DNA from: Tenacibaculum sp. 190524A05c
GTDB taxonomy: Bacteria > Bacteroidota > Bacteroidia > Flavobacteriales > Flavobacteriaceae
Assembly (NCBI RefSeq): GCF_964036595.1
Contig: NZ_OZ038523.1
Location: 2,362,501 to 2,426,500, forward strand
DNA length: 64,000 nt
Direction of reading: 5' to 3'
The notes below the pieces were generated by a model. The model had not been told where the DNA came from. It did no database searches and saw only the letters and a list, made by a program, of their open reading frames with translations. This document shows positions 35,071 to 44,543 of the stretch, one piece after another. A program made the translations under genes and the position numbers. Each line of letters begins with the position of its first letter. Positions within the stretch are counted from its first letter, which is position 1.

Positions 35071-38000
35071 ACGGGTTCAATAGTGGTTTTGGTTCCTTGA
35101 CATGTAGTTAATACTGTACTTACTGAATGTTCTTTTGCAGAAACTAAAATGGATTTAGGATCGCTTGGAACAATTTGATACAAATCTGCATCTCCATTCA
35201 TCGTTACATTTTGTAGATAGTCTACGTAAGGAAGTTTTTCTATATAATCTATCAATACACTTTTATGAAGCATTACTCCAAATGTTACTTCTTTGGTATC
35301 GTCAAATGCCCAAGGAGATAAGAATTTGGTAATATCAGTTTTCAACTGTTCTTTATAAAAACTCTCATCATATCCTTCATAGAATTTTGCTTCTAATCCT
35401 ATGGTTACTTCTTCGTAATTTGGATTGATAATTTTGGCATTAACATGTAATGTATTTAGTGCATTAACATGATCTTGTATTTTATTAAGCAAAGCCATAC
35501 TTACTCGTGGTTGATAAATATCAAATACGTTTTTATTCACAGTATCTGGAACAACAACAATTGTAACATGTCCGGCTGCAGTAAAGCTAGTCTCGGAAGT
35601 ATGATTTAAACATTTTGCTTTATAAATTTCTGGGAACTCTTGTAGGATTATATTTTCGTAATCCCAAAGTGTAATTGTTCTATTTTTATGACGTAATCGT
35701 TCGCTAATTCTTCGGTAAAAGTTTTCATCAGTTTCTTCAGGACTTCCGCCAAATGCATTGTATGGTTGTGTTACCGATTTTACTTGAGGTATCCTGGTAA
35801 CCATTTTTTTTATGGTTCCTGCAGGTAATCCGTCTTTTAAATAACTAGCTTCGTTATTATTATTTTCAAAACTAGCTAAAACTGCCTGCGCATGAATATC
35901 AATAGTTTGACAAACTGCATCAAACGACTTATTCATTTGAGCTTTTATCCAAACAAATCCTTCAGGCAACAATGTATTATCTGCCGTTGTTTCTCTAGGA
36001 ATTGAAAATTTAATTATTCCAGATTTCAAGAAGTTATCTGTGTCATTTGAAACAATGCTATTCTCTAGACTTTTCCATTTGTTATTACATAATACGGACC
36101 AATGGATTTTTTCAGTTTCTTCAAAACTTGGTACTAAAGGATTTTCACTTCCTTCTAATACTTGAAATAAAAGAGAAACGTTTTGCTGATTAACAACATT
36201 TTCTAATCCGATATACAAATGTCCTCCTGTGCAATAACGTGGAACTAAAAATGTTTGAATTGTATCTTTATCGAATACATCAATTATATTTTTCTCTTCT
36301 TGTAAATATTTCTTGGTTGCATAGTTTTCTTCACTTTGTCCAAATGCATGTTCATGAAATAATTGAATTCTGTTCTCAGTAGTAAAAGCCTCAGACATTA
36401 CCAACGATTCTTCTGCTACATAATTAACTGAAATACTATCGATAAGCGGAGTGTATGGATCATTCGGTAAATCCAGACTTTTACTTTGAGAACTTACGGA
36501 CAGGGTGTATAATTTTGGAAATAGTTCGTGTAAAAAAGATTGCTCTAACGATAATTGTAAAGGTCCTGCTTTATTTATATCATAAGCATTTGCATCATTT
36601 TCTGTAGTAATTATTGTGCTATAAACTACCTCTTCTTTATCTCCATCTCCTATGGTTTCTCTTCCGAATAGATTAATAATTTCTCCCGCAGTTTCTTTCG
36701 AAACTCCTGCTGCGTGTAATAATCTTTTTTCTACTTTAAAATGTTCATATCCAGATACGATTAAGTTACTTTCAATAACAGATGCATCTTTATCTATTAA
36801 TACTGCATAATCTTCAATTGAATTAAATTGTGAAGACTTTATGTAAGCCGAATACCAACTTTTAAAATCATCTGGTACATTTTTCCAATTTAAATTAACT
36901 GTAAACTCAGACCATTTTTTTGAAAAAGCTTCTTGGTAATTCACTAAAAAATTACTCCCTGTAATTGGTCGAGTTGTAAATGGATTGAAAGGTTTATTTG
37001 ATTTTAATGTACCGTTATCATTCTCGATATCTACAGAACGAACACCTTCAACATTGGTATTTATTACAATTTCATTGAGTGTATTTTCAGCTAAAATTTT
37101 ATAAAAATCATAACCTGAAGTGTCTGATAGATTAAACTCAAAACGAACTAGTGGATGAGTTGTGTTGTATTTGGTAAGTAAAAACTCTTGATTGTAATTT
37201 ACTAAAGCATCAGCATCATAATCTAATTGAAATGTAAAACTGATGTTTTTTTTATTTGTATTTAAATTACCAACGCTTACTCCATCAATTAGAGTTAATT
37301 CTGGTTGAATCCATTTTTCTTTACCACTAGCATAAATAGAAACGGTTTCTAATAACTCATCGATTTTTAAAGTTTCGCTACTAAAGTTTTCATTAAAGTT
37401 GAAAGTTATAGTTACTATCCTTAATCCTTCCTTTAAAGACAACATTGGAGAAGCAACCGAAAAACCAAGATTTGCGTCTGGTAATTCATTTACATTTTTT
37501 GCGGTAGCTGGATAACCAAATGGATACCAAAATGGTTTATCTTCAACCAATGGTTCTTCTAATCCGTCTTTAGTTTTAGCATTTGCACTAGCCTTAATTT
37601 TTTTAAGATCTTCTGAATTGTTATTGTAAACTGTTTTTATTTGGCTAACAACAGTTTTGTTTGCGATTAACTCTTCTTCAGTTTTATAAACTAACGGATT
37701 TCCTAAGGAATCTTTTTTCGCATCTAATGCCGTATCTTCCTTAATTTGTTGATCTGAAACTTTCTTAGCTAGTTCAAAAATCACATGAGCTTGATCTGCA
37801 ATTGGTTCTCTTTTATCTACTTGTAATATTTCTTTGTAATAAAAGTCTAAATGACGTTTAGTTAGTTGATTAAATCTTTGCTTAGATAATTCTAATAAGT
37901 TTAAAAAGCAGATGAATAAAGTTAAGTGTGGTGTTAATTCAGATTTTTTAGAAAATTCCTCTAAATTTTGTGCAACAGATTCTTTTAATTTATCATAGTC

Positions 38001-38249
38001 TCTAGTTCCTCTATACGGAATAGTATCTGTTGTAAATTGCTTAAAAAAGTTTCTCCAATCTCCAGAAGCTACTTCGTAATTACTTGTTGAGAAGTAGTTT
38101 ATGTTTTGAGATAAGTTATAGGCAAATAAAATCCAATCTTCAATGGTAAAATCGTGTAATTCGAAATTCTCTGGATCTAAAGCCTGAATAAATCTTTGCT
38201 CTTGTCCGGTTCCGTTACGTTTTAATATGTTAGGTATGATTTTACTCAT
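35058..38249 (-). CDS. eCIS baseplate wedge protein with baseplate J-like domain (Afp11-like)
   Basis: The predicted protein has 1063 residues. The C-terminal third carries the J/gp47 signature FGGSPEETDENFYRRISERLRHKNRTITLWDYENIILQEFPEIYKAKC, then a VVVPDT strand and wedge motifs near the end. The N-terminal two-thirds is the large eCIS-specific extension. The protein should form the ring of wedges around the hub and link sheath to baseplate. It lies 8 bases after the gp25-like gene and overlaps the next wedge gene by 13 bases. The length fits Afp11/Pvc11-type proteins. Confidence 0.9.
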   Translation of the reverse strand: MSKIIPNILKRNGTGQEQRFIQALDPENFELHDFTIEDWILFAYNLSQNINYFSTSNYEVASGDWRNFFKQFTTDTIPYRGTRDYDKLKESVAQNLEEFSKKSELTPHLTLFICFLNLLELSKQRFNQLTKRHLDFYYKEILQVDKREPIADQAHVIFELAKKVSDQQIKEDTALDAKKDSLGNPLVYKTEEELIANKTVVSQIKTVYNNNSEDLKKIKASANAKTKDGLEEPLVEDKPFWYPFGYPATAKNVNELPDANLGFSVASPMLSLKEGLRIVTITFNFNENFSSETLKIDELLETVSIYASGKEKWIQPELTLIDGVSVGNLNTNKKNISFTFQLDYDADALVNYNQEFLLTKYNTTHPLVRFEFNLSDTSGYDFYKILAENTLNEIVINTNVEGVRSVDIENDNGTLKSNKPFNPFTTRPITGSNFLVNYQEAFSKKWSEFTVNLNWKNVPDDFKSWYSAYIKSSQFNSIEDYAVLIDKDASVIESNLIVSGYEHFKVEKRLLHAAGVSKETAGEIINLFGRETIGDGDKEEVVYSTIITTENDANAYDINKAGPLQLSLEQSFLHELFPKLYTLSVSSQSKSLDLPNDPYTPLIDSISVNYVAEESLVMSEAFTTENRIQLFHEHAFGQSEENYATKKYLQEEKNIIDVFDKDTIQTFLVPRYCTGGHLYIGLENVVNQQNVSLLFQVLEGSENPLVPSFEETEKIHWSVLCNNKWKSLENSIVSNDTDNFLKSGIIKFSIPRETTADNTLLPEGFVWIKAQMNKSFDAVCQTIDIHAQAVLASFENNNNEASYLKDGLPAGTIKKMVTRIPQVKSVTQPYNAFGGSPEETDENFYRRISERLRHKNRTITLWDYENIILQEFPEIYKAKCLNHTSETSFTAAGHVTIVVVPDTVNKNVFDIYQPRVSMALLNKIQDHVNALNTLHVNAKIINPNYEEVTIGLEAKFYEGYDESFYKEQLKTDITKFLSPWAFDDTKEVTFGVMLHKSVLIDYIEKLPYVDYLQNVTMNGDADLYQIVPSDPKSILVSAKEHSVSTVLTTCQGTKTTIEPVCQL

Positions 38250-38257
38250 GATTCCTT

Positions 38258-38671
38258 TTAGTTTATATCTGTTCCTTCACCTTTATAAAAAGGGAAAACA
38301 ACGTTTGTTCTACTATTTGTAGCTCTAATTCTAAAGTCTATTTTAATGATCAATTGTCCTTCTAATGGATCTGTTTCTGAGATATCTATTTTGATTACAT
38401 CTATTCTTGGTTCGTGATAAAGAATTGCAGTTTCAATTAATTCTTTAGCGTATGTAATTAAAGTTCTATCTAACTTTTCAAAAAGTAGTTCCTCGAGATT
38501 ACAACCGTAATTAGGTAGCATTACTCGTTCCCCCAATCGAGTATTCAATAATATCTCAAGGCTACTTTTTATATCTTCTTCTTCAGATATCATGACAACT
38601 TCATTCAAATCCTGAGAAAACTCAGGAGGAAATCCCCATCCAATTCCTAAAAAAGCTTTTTTATTTTCCAT
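38258..38671 (-). CDS. GPW/gp25 family baseplate protein (Afp9-like)
   Basis: The predicted protein has 137 residues and one gp25-like domain: FLGIGWGFPPEF near the N-terminus, EDIKSSLEILLNTRLGERVMLPNYGCNLEELLFE in the middle (the family's 'I.L.T..GER.m.p.yG..l' signature) and a C-terminal strand VFPFYKGE. It is the T4 gp25/Afp9 homologue that starts sheath polymerisation at the baseplate. It lies 3 bases after the PAAR gene. Confidence 0.93.
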   Translation of the reverse strand: MENKKAFLGIGWGFPPEFSQDLNEVVMISEEEDIKSSLEILLNTRLGERVMLPNYGCNLEELLFEKLDRTLITYAKELIETAILYHEPRIDVIKIDISETDPLEGQLIIKIDFRIRATNSRTNVVFPFYKGEGTDIN

Positions 38672-38674
38672 TTG

Positions 38675-38965
38675 TTATCCTATTAATACTGTGAATTCTC
38701 CTAACACAATTGTTCCTCCGTGAGCCATGCTATCTCCCATTCTAGCCGCGGGCATTCCTCCTATTAAAACAGTTCCTGATCCTGCTACAATACTATCTGG
38801 TGGTCCGGTACAAGTAGCCATATCACCAACTCTTGCTGCAGGCATTCCTCCAATTAAAACTGTAGGTTCACCGGCTGGTAAAATTGGTCCGCCAACATGC
38901 GGAACAACTCCTGTTACCATCGGACAAACATGCATGTCTCCTACTCTTGCTGCTGGATTTCCCAT
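38675..38965 (-). CDS. PAAR-domain spike tip protein (Afp10-like)
   Basis: The predicted protein has 96 residues. PAARVGDMHVCP at 4-15 and two further internal copies of the VLIGGMPAARxGD unit form the three-sided cone of a PAAR tip. His and Cys residues of the zinc site (HVCP, ATCTGPP, AHGG) are present. It caps the VgrG-like spike. There is no C-terminal extension, so it carries no fused effector. It lies 21 bases after the spike gene. Confidence 0.94.
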   Translation of the reverse strand: MGNPAARVGDMHVCPMVTGVVPHVGGPILPAGEPTVLIGGMPAARVGDMATCTGPPDSIVAGSGTVLIGGMPAARMGDSMAHGGTIVLGEFTVLIG

Positions 38966-38986
38966 TTTATGTTTAGTTTTTTGACT

Positions 38987-40732
38987 TTAATTAATTTGAA
39001 CTAATGATCCTTTTAATACGGCAATTGCACTTGTAGAAACTTCTGCTCCTGCACTACCTTCAGCTTTAAATTCAGCATTAGCTGCAATACTTACATTGGT
39101 TCCTTCAATGTTCACATCTCCAGATGCTTTAATGGCAATATCACCAGCACTTTCCATTGAAATTCCATCACTGTTAATGACTATCACATTGGAGTTATCA
39201 TCTTCAATCGTAATTGCTCCTTCGTCTTCATCAAGAGAAATAATTTTTCCTGCTGGAGTTTCTATGGTGATAATCTTCTTATCATCATCGAATAACACTT
39301 TCATTTCACTTCGTGTGATAATTCCTTTTTCATGATTATCATCTGCGGCAGTTATCGGTGATGGTTTTGCACTACTGTGCAACATTCCTAATACAATAGC
39401 ATCGTTTGGATCTTGATTGATAAAACCAACGATAACCTCATCGCCAATTTCTGGACGGAAATAAATCCCTCTATTTTCTCCTGCATCTGGTGATGAAACT
39501 CTACACCAAATTCCTTCTTCCTCATTATTGATAATCGGAATTTGAACTAGAATTCTATCTTCTCCATCAGGATCTTCTTCTAACTGAGAAACAATTCCTA
39601 CTTGTAATCCTTGAATAGCTGGTAATAATCCTGAAGCTGGCTTAGATGAGATATCGAATGTTTCTGAAAACCACTCTGTAGATAAACCGAATTGTGCATT
39701 GGCAACCCAATTTCCATTTGTAATTACATGCTGAACACCAGTAACATAAATATTACCATTAAAGCGATCTCCAACACCTTCTAATTTTAAAACTGTATTA
39801 GGTTTTACTGATGGAATTCCTTGAAATTTAATTCTACCTCTAACTTTTGCTAATTGTTGAAACAACCATTTCGCATCTGCCCAATCTTGAAGTTCAGTAT
39901 CTGTTACAACTCCTCCGTGACGTAACTCTAAACTTTCTAATCCAATTACATCGGTTAAATCTCCTGAGCTCAAATTTCCGTTTAAACTCACACTTGGATC
40001 TTTACCTTCAACTTCGATTAATTCTTGATCGGCATGATTCCATCCGTAGGCAGCAACTTTAGATACTTGATGGCGCGCATCAATTTCAGCATCGAAATCT
40101 AAAAGTGAACCTCCAAAGGTTACTGTTTCAATTTCTGATTGACTAATATCTGGTTTTGCGATAGTTATTGTTCCATCATCTACAAAACATAACTTCCCAT
40201 TTGCTTGAGCTCTAGAAACTAAAAAATCCCAATCTGAAGCATTATATTGAACTAATTCTGGATGCGTGTGATTTGTACTTTCTACATCACTTGAAAGTCC
40301 ATACTCTCCAATAATTTCTTCAAAAATGTCACTATCAGAACTTTCATAGAAATACTTACTTTTTCTTCCTATGGTCATTTTAACAGCTTCATCTTTACAC
40401 TCAATAATTAATTGAGCTGAGTTTGCTCGAATTCTTAGGTTATGCTTAATTACAATTCCTTTGAATATTGTTTCTTCATCAGAATGATATCCTGCTGTAA
40501 TTTCAATTTCCTTACCTGGAATTAGTAAATCCTCATTACTCAATTCAAAATCTCTTGCTGAAGGATCTCCATCAATCAAAATTATTTGCGCCGTAGGTAT
40601 TTTATTGACTTCTTTCGAAACCGTAATATTTTTTACCTCGTACACTTTTGAAAGTTCTTCTCCTTCAATTAAGATTTTAAAAGTGATTAAATCTGCACTT
40701 TTAGAAGTTTGTATGACTCCAGTATTATTCAT
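38987..40732 (-). CDS. VgrG-like hub/spike protein (Afp8-like)
   Basis: The predicted protein has 581 residues. The N-terminal part is a gpD/gp27-like hub domain. The gp5 OB-fold lies at about 375-450 (GLQVGIVSQLEEDPDGEDRILVQIP, GIWCRVSSPDAGENRGIYFRPEIGDEVIVGFINQDPNDAIVLGMLH). About 490-581 is a repetitive beta-helix spike (KIITIETPAGKIISLDEDEGAITIEDD...GDVNIEG). There is no enzymatic extension. It forms the trimeric central spike that pierces the target and carries the PAAR tip encoded just downstream. Its start codon follows the LysM gene's stop codon directly. Confidence 0.94.
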   Translation of the reverse strand: MNNTGVIQTSKSADLITFKILIEGEELSKVYEVKNITVSKEVNKIPTAQIILIDGDPSARDFELSNEDLLIPGKEIEITAGYHSDEETIFKGIVIKHNLRIRANSAQLIIECKDEAVKMTIGRKSKYFYESSDSDIFEEIIGEYGLSSDVESTNHTHPELVQYNASDWDFLVSRAQANGKLCFVDDGTITIAKPDISQSEIETVTFGGSLLDFDAEIDARHQVSKVAAYGWNHADQELIEVEGKDPSVSLNGNLSSGDLTDVIGLESLELRHGGVVTDTELQDWADAKWLFQQLAKVRGRIKFQGIPSVKPNTVLKLEGVGDRFNGNIYVTGVQHVITNGNWVANAQFGLSTEWFSETFDISSKPASGLLPAIQGLQVGIVSQLEEDPDGEDRILVQIPIINNEEEGIWCRVSSPDAGENRGIYFRPEIGDEVIVGFINQDPNDAIVLGMLHSSAKPSPITAADDNHEKGIITRSEMKVLFDDDKKIITIETPAGKIISLDEDEGAITIEDDNSNVIVINSDGISMESAGDIAIKASGDVNIEGTNVSIAANAEFKAEGSAGAEVSTSAIAVLKGSLVQIN

Positions 40733-41419
40733 TTATGCAAACTTTTGTAATGGTGGAAAAAACAATTCCTGACCTGGTTTTAATTTTCTAAACTGTGTGA
40801 TATTATTAGCTTTAGCTATCTCTAAATAGTACTTTGGATCTCCGTAAATTCGATGACACATTAATGGTAATGTTTCACCTGCTTTTACTTTTCTGTAATG
40901 TGTTAAATCTGGCGATTGATTATTCTCTCGAGCAACACGTAAATCATCATCTACGGTTCCTTTAATCTTTAGTTTCGCATTGGCTCTTAATGGAGTTCCA
41001 TCAGGAGCGAAAAGTCTATACTCAATAGACAAATCAACTAAGGATCCTTTAAAAAGTAATGCTCCCCATTTTACCATTAAGTAATAAGGCTTGTGCTCTT
41101 CTCCGTTATAATCAAAAACGATTCTTTTGAAAGCTTCAATTTTATCGATTATTCCATCAGTATGATTAGCCTCGCCATCAATTACTCCAGAACTATCAAA
41201 CAATAAATCAAGATCTAATTCCTGTGGAGCGATTTTCTTAAACTTTGGTTGCGTACCACTAGTACCTTGTCCTTGTTCCTCCTCATACTCTGGTTTATAT
41301 GCAACCATGTATTTTTCAGGATTTACAAGTGTAGTAAACTCACCATCGGCAACTTCATCGTTAAACTTGTCGTCTTTGTAAGCTTTTATTACTAGTTTTT
41401 TTAATTCTCCTTGGCTCAT
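40733..41419 (-). CDS. LysM-containing hub/tube-initiator protein (Afp7-like)
   Basis: The predicted protein has 228 residues. The N-terminal part matches the CIS tube-protein/Afp7 family (FTTLVNPEKYMVAYKPEYEEEQGQG, DLDLLFDSSGVIDG). A C-terminal LysM domain occupies about 175-225 (YRKVKAGETLPLMCHRIYGDPKYYLEIAKANNI...LKPGQELFFPPL). It bridges the tube and the spike hub in eCIS particles. The ATG overlaps the stop codon of the upstream DUF5908 gene by one base (TAATG), and its stop directly abuts the spike gene. Confidence 0.9.
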   Translation of the reverse strand: MSQGELKKLVIKAYKDDKFNDEVADGEFTTLVNPEKYMVAYKPEYEEEQGQGTSGTQPKFKKIAPQELDLDLLFDSSGVIDGEANHTDGIIDKIEAFKRIVFDYNGEEHKPYYLMVKWGALLFKGSLVDLSIEYRLFAPDGTPLRANAKLKIKGTVDDDLRVARENNQSPDLTHYRKVKAGETLPLMCHRIYGDPKYYLEIAKANNITQFRKLKPGQELFFPPLQKFA

Positions 41420-41580
41420 TATCTCTCTTTTTGTCTCTCAAGAATATCCATTACTTCTTCTACGCAAGCAGCTATAATTTGTGCTTTATTACCACCATTT
41501 GAACCGCCTGTTCCTGGTTTTGATCCAGATTTTTCATCAACATTAATTTTGATATGTAGTTCTTTAATTGTTATTGGCAT
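41419..41580 (-). CDS. DUF5908 small eCIS protein (Afp6-like position)
   Basis: A 53-residue protein begins MPITIKELHIKINVDEKSG, has a Gly/Ser-rich middle (GTGGSNGGNK) and a helical C-terminus (AACVEEVMDILERQKER). The opening 'MPI.I.EL.IK..V' is the hallmark of DUF5908, found between tube and hub genes of eCIS loci. It starts 2 bases downstream of the second tube gene's stop and overlaps the LysM gene start by one base. It is present in most related loci, but its role is unknown. Confidence 0.85.
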   Translation of the reverse strand: MPITIKELHIKINVDEKSGSKPGTGGSNGGNKAQIIAACVEEVMDILERQKER

Positions 41581-41581
41581 T

Positions 41582-42022
41582 TTATACGATGTTAAAGTAC
41601 TGATAGGTTAATTCGATAGTTTCTATGACTAGTTTATTTTCCTCGGCATTAAAGTCTCCAACGCTCCATTTTATAGGATAGGCTTTAACTATATTCCAAG
41701 TTTGCAGTGCTTCATGATTTTCATCAAGTAACATTACATTGATATCTACAGGTTCTATTTCAAAATTTTCTAAGGCTTTTTTACACCATTTGATGACTTC
41801 AGAATCCATTAACATTCCTCGTTTTAAAACAAGATTTGGAAACTTTGAACGTACCGGAATTTTATGTTTGAACCTGTTTTCTCCACCCTCAGCAATTTCT
41901 TCAGTTTCAAGGTCTACTGTTAGACCTGAAACTGATTGAAATGAGATATCTTTATCTTTAGTTGATAGATTTTTAAAATCTACCTTAAAGTGAAAGCCTA
42001 CTGGTGGATAATAAATTTCCAT
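41582..42022 (-). CDS. eCIS inner tube protein, second paralogue (Afp5-like)
   Basis: The predicted protein has 146 residues with the phage T4 gp19-like tube fold: PPVGFHFKVDF at the start, FQSVSGLTVDLETEEIAEGGENRFKHKIPVR, LVLKRGM and a final VIETIELTYQYF strand. It differs strongly from the first tube paralogue upstream, and two distinct tube proteins are usual in Afp-type systems. The shorter-lived or baseplate-proximal ring is the usual role of the second copy. Its start codon overlaps the preceding stop codon by one base. Confidence 0.92.
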   Translation of the reverse strand: MEIYYPPVGFHFKVDFKNLSTKDKDISFQSVSGLTVDLETEEIAEGGENRFKHKIPVRSKFPNLVLKRGMLMDSEVIKWCKKALENFEIEPVDINVMLLDENHEALQTWNIVKAYPIKWSVGDFNAEENKLVIETIELTYQYFNIV

Positions 42023-42468
42023 TAGCTAATCATTGTTAGTTTTTCGTGAACAAACTCTGCAGTTTCGATAGCGATTTCATTACCGTCTGCTTTTAAATCT
42101 GTTGGTGTAACCTTAGTGATGTATGCATTTTGGCATTTCCATGTTACTGCTGGATCTCCATTTTCATCTAACAAGCTAATTGTAAGATCTCCTCTAAACT
42201 GCTCACCTCCTTCTTGGAAATACACTGTTTTTGCCCACTGATCATAAAACTGTTTGCTTTTATCAACAAAAGTTCCTCTTTTCATGGTAACGTTTGGATA
42301 TTCAAACATTCCTGGTTGTTTAGACTTGTGGTATTCACTATCTGCTCCTCCACGATACTCAATCATTTTATTCTCAAAGGTTAACCCAGAGACTTCTGTA
42401 CAGTTAAACTTTGTATCTCCAAAAGTTACTTCGAAAGAAAACTTTGGAAGTGGATATAATTGTGCCAT
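42022..42468 (-). CDS. eCIS inner tube protein, first paralogue (Afp1-like)
   Basis: The predicted protein has 148 residues: YPLPKFSFEVTFGDTKFNCTEVSGLTFENKMIEYRGGADSEYHKSKQPGMFEYPNVTMKRGTF, then WKCQNAYITKVTPTDLKADGNEIAIETAEFVHEKLTMI. This is the gp19/Afp1 tube signature. It likely makes the bulk of the inner tube, since it lies next to the sheath gene. It lies 44 bases after the sheath stop codon, one of the larger gaps in this part of the operon. Confidence 0.94.
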   Translation of the reverse strand: MAQLYPLPKFSFEVTFGDTKFNCTEVSGLTFENKMIEYRGGADSEYHKSKQPGMFEYPNVTMKRGTFVDKSKQFYDQWAKTVYFQEGGEQFRGDLTISLLDENGDPAVTWKCQNAYITKVTPTDLKADGNEIAIETAEFVHEKLTMIS

Positions 42469-42512
42469 GATTTCTTTTTTTTATGTTTTTAAATTTGACT
42501 TGACTTAATTAA

Positions 42513-44525
42513 TTATGCTTCTTGCATTTTGTGAGAAAACTTAAGAATGATAAATTCTGCAGGACGAACTACAGCCATTCCTATTTCAATAATCATATTT
42601 CCTTCAAGAATATCTTGAGCAGTCATTGTTTCTCCTAATCCTACGCTCACATAAAATGCCTTATCTGGTGTTGGACCTGCTAAAGCTCCCACTCTCCATT
42701 GTTGCGTTAAGAAATTATCGATCATAGCTTTTACACGAACCCAAGTATTTTTATCATTTGGTTCAAAAACAAATTGTTCTGTAGCTTTTTTGATAGACTC
42801 TTCAGCCATATTGAAGAAACGTCTTACAGAAACATATCTCCATTCGTTATCATTTCCTGCTAAAGTTCTTGCTCCCCAAACTAGGTTTCCTTTACCAACA
42901 AATGTTCTAATTGCATTTATAGATTTACCCGCAACTGCATCAACATTTAAGTCTCTTTGTTCATCACTTGAAATTTGTAATGATGGTTCTAATACGTAAT
43001 TTGTACCAACATTCGCTGGGGCTTTCCATACTCCTCTATCAGAATCTACTCTTGCATAAATTCCAGCCATTGTACTACTTGGTGGTAATTCAACTGGTAA
43101 TGCTCCGATTTCAGTTTTGATTTCGTTATAAACTTGACTGTAGATATTTTCGATGCTCTTTAACGTTCTTCCGTTTAATTCTCCGTTATTTACATCTGTG
43201 CTGTCCCCTGCTTTTACATTTGAAATTAATGTATCTAATTCACCTTCCGCATCAGTAAATACATCTGTAGATGCATGAACGTAAACTTTATTTAATTCTG
43301 TAGAAATAGCATTTACTTGAGTTTCTAATTTAGCTTTTGAATTTGCCTTAGAAATATTATCTAAAGCCAATTGTAAAGCCTCGCTAACTTCATTTACTTT
43401 ATCTGTTCCGACAAAAAAGTTATTAATTGTTGTAACTTGACCAGTGATATCTGTATAGATAGGATCTGCATCACCTACTTCATCTTTAACTGAATTTGCT
43501 GCTGCATTACCCGAATCTTCAATTAAACCAGCCATCGAAGTCAAATTGTTCAACGAGCCAATAACTTTCTCAACAGTTGTAGATAATTCAGATACTCTTG
43601 TTTTTAAGGTTGCATAAGTTTCTCCTGTAAAATCTGCTGCATCCAAATCATCTGTGATTTTTTTCTTAGCTACACCGATGTATCCTAAATCTGCATCAGA
43701 AGTATCTCTTAATAAATCATTTTCTGCAGCGAAATCTACCTTATATGCCTCTAATTGTGCAGTAGCCTCTGCAATCGCAGATGGTAAATCTGTTGTATGC
43801 GTAATTTCTATTGACTCCTCATCGTAACGGTAATCTAAGATTGTTTTTAAATGTGGATAGTAAACTGCACCATATTTTAAATAATCCTTTTCTAAGTTCA
43901 GTCTGTTTCTTGCAGCTAAAGCGTCTGCAACAGAATCTGTAGATGTGTGTGTATCGATAATTGCAAAACGATCTTGCATTTCGTTACACTGGATTAAAGC
44001 ATTGTTGTATAATGTGTAAAAATCTACTTCGCTTAATTTTTTTGCATCTGGAAATACAATCAAAGTTGGTTCGTCTTCTTTTCTTAATTTATCTAAACCA
44101 TCATTTAAATCATCAAAAGAAATAGAGTTTTCATTTCCTAAATCATTTACATAAGTATCTACGGATACGATATAACATGGTCCACCACCATTAGCAAAAT
44201 ACATTTGCATTGCATAATACATTAAATATGGCTTTGGACTAGTTGGTGCTTCTACTTTTAGTGTACGATCTTGCTCTCCATCAACATGAGTATCTGTAAC
44301 TGTAACAGTTATTCCTGTTTCTTTTCTTGCAAAACCAAAATACGTTTCATACTCCAGTAAAGAAGAAATACGTGTTGGCTTGTTTGCTAAATCGCCATCA
44401 ATCTTCTTCTTTGCTTTTTCTGTATACCCAATAAATGCAGGTATCGCTGTTTCTACTTGAGCCACCGATGGTGGAAATTTTACGATTTCCTCAACGTAAA
44501 CTCCTGGTGTTTTGTAAGCTGACAT
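42513..44525 (-). CDS. Contractile sheath protein with inserted helical domain (Afp2-4 type)
   Basis: The predicted protein has 670 residues. The N-terminal YKTPGVYVEEIVKFPPSVAQVETAIPAFIGYTEKA and the C-terminal GIYARVDSDRGVWKAPANVGTNYVLEPSL, GNLVWGARTLAGNDNEWRYVSVRRFFNM and MIIEIGMAVVRPAEFIILKFSHKMQEA are the classical tail sheath signatures. Residues of about 245-475 form a Leu/Asp/Ser-rich, mostly helical insertion not found in short sheath proteins, presumably on the outside. Only one sheath gene is present, whereas Afp has three. The protein should polymerise around the tube and drive contraction. It lies 18 bases after the 353-residue gene. Confidence 0.95.
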   Translation of the reverse strand: MSAYKTPGVYVEEIVKFPPSVAQVETAIPAFIGYTEKAKKKIDGDLANKPTRISSLLEYETYFGFARKETGITVTVTDTHVDGEQDRTLKVEAPTSPKPYLMYYAMQMYFANGGGPCYIVSVDTYVNDLGNENSISFDDLNDGLDKLRKEDEPTLIVFPDAKKLSEVDFYTLYNNALIQCNEMQDRFAIIDTHTSTDSVADALAARNRLNLEKDYLKYGAVYYPHLKTILDYRYDEESIEITHTTDLPSAIAEATAQLEAYKVDFAAENDLLRDTSDADLGYIGVAKKKITDDLDAADFTGETYATLKTRVSELSTTVEKVIGSLNNLTSMAGLIEDSGNAAANSVKDEVGDADPIYTDITGQVTTINNFFVGTDKVNEVSEALQLALDNISKANSKAKLETQVNAISTELNKVYVHASTDVFTDAEGELDTLISNVKAGDSTDVNNGELNGRTLKSIENIYSQVYNEIKTEIGALPVELPPSSTMAGIYARVDSDRGVWKAPANVGTNYVLEPSLQISSDEQRDLNVDAVAGKSINAIRTFVGKGNLVWGARTLAGNDNEWRYVSVRRFFNMAEESIKKATEQFVFEPNDKNTWVRVKAMIDNFLTQQWRVGALAGPTPDKAFYVSVGLGETMTAQDILEGNMIIEIGMAVVRPAEFIILKFSHKMQEA

Positions 44526-44543
44526 AATTATTAATTTTAGTTT

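Noticed and set aside
38675..38965. Effector fused to the PAAR protein
   Set aside because: The 96-residue protein ends with the PAAR fold itself; no extension is present.
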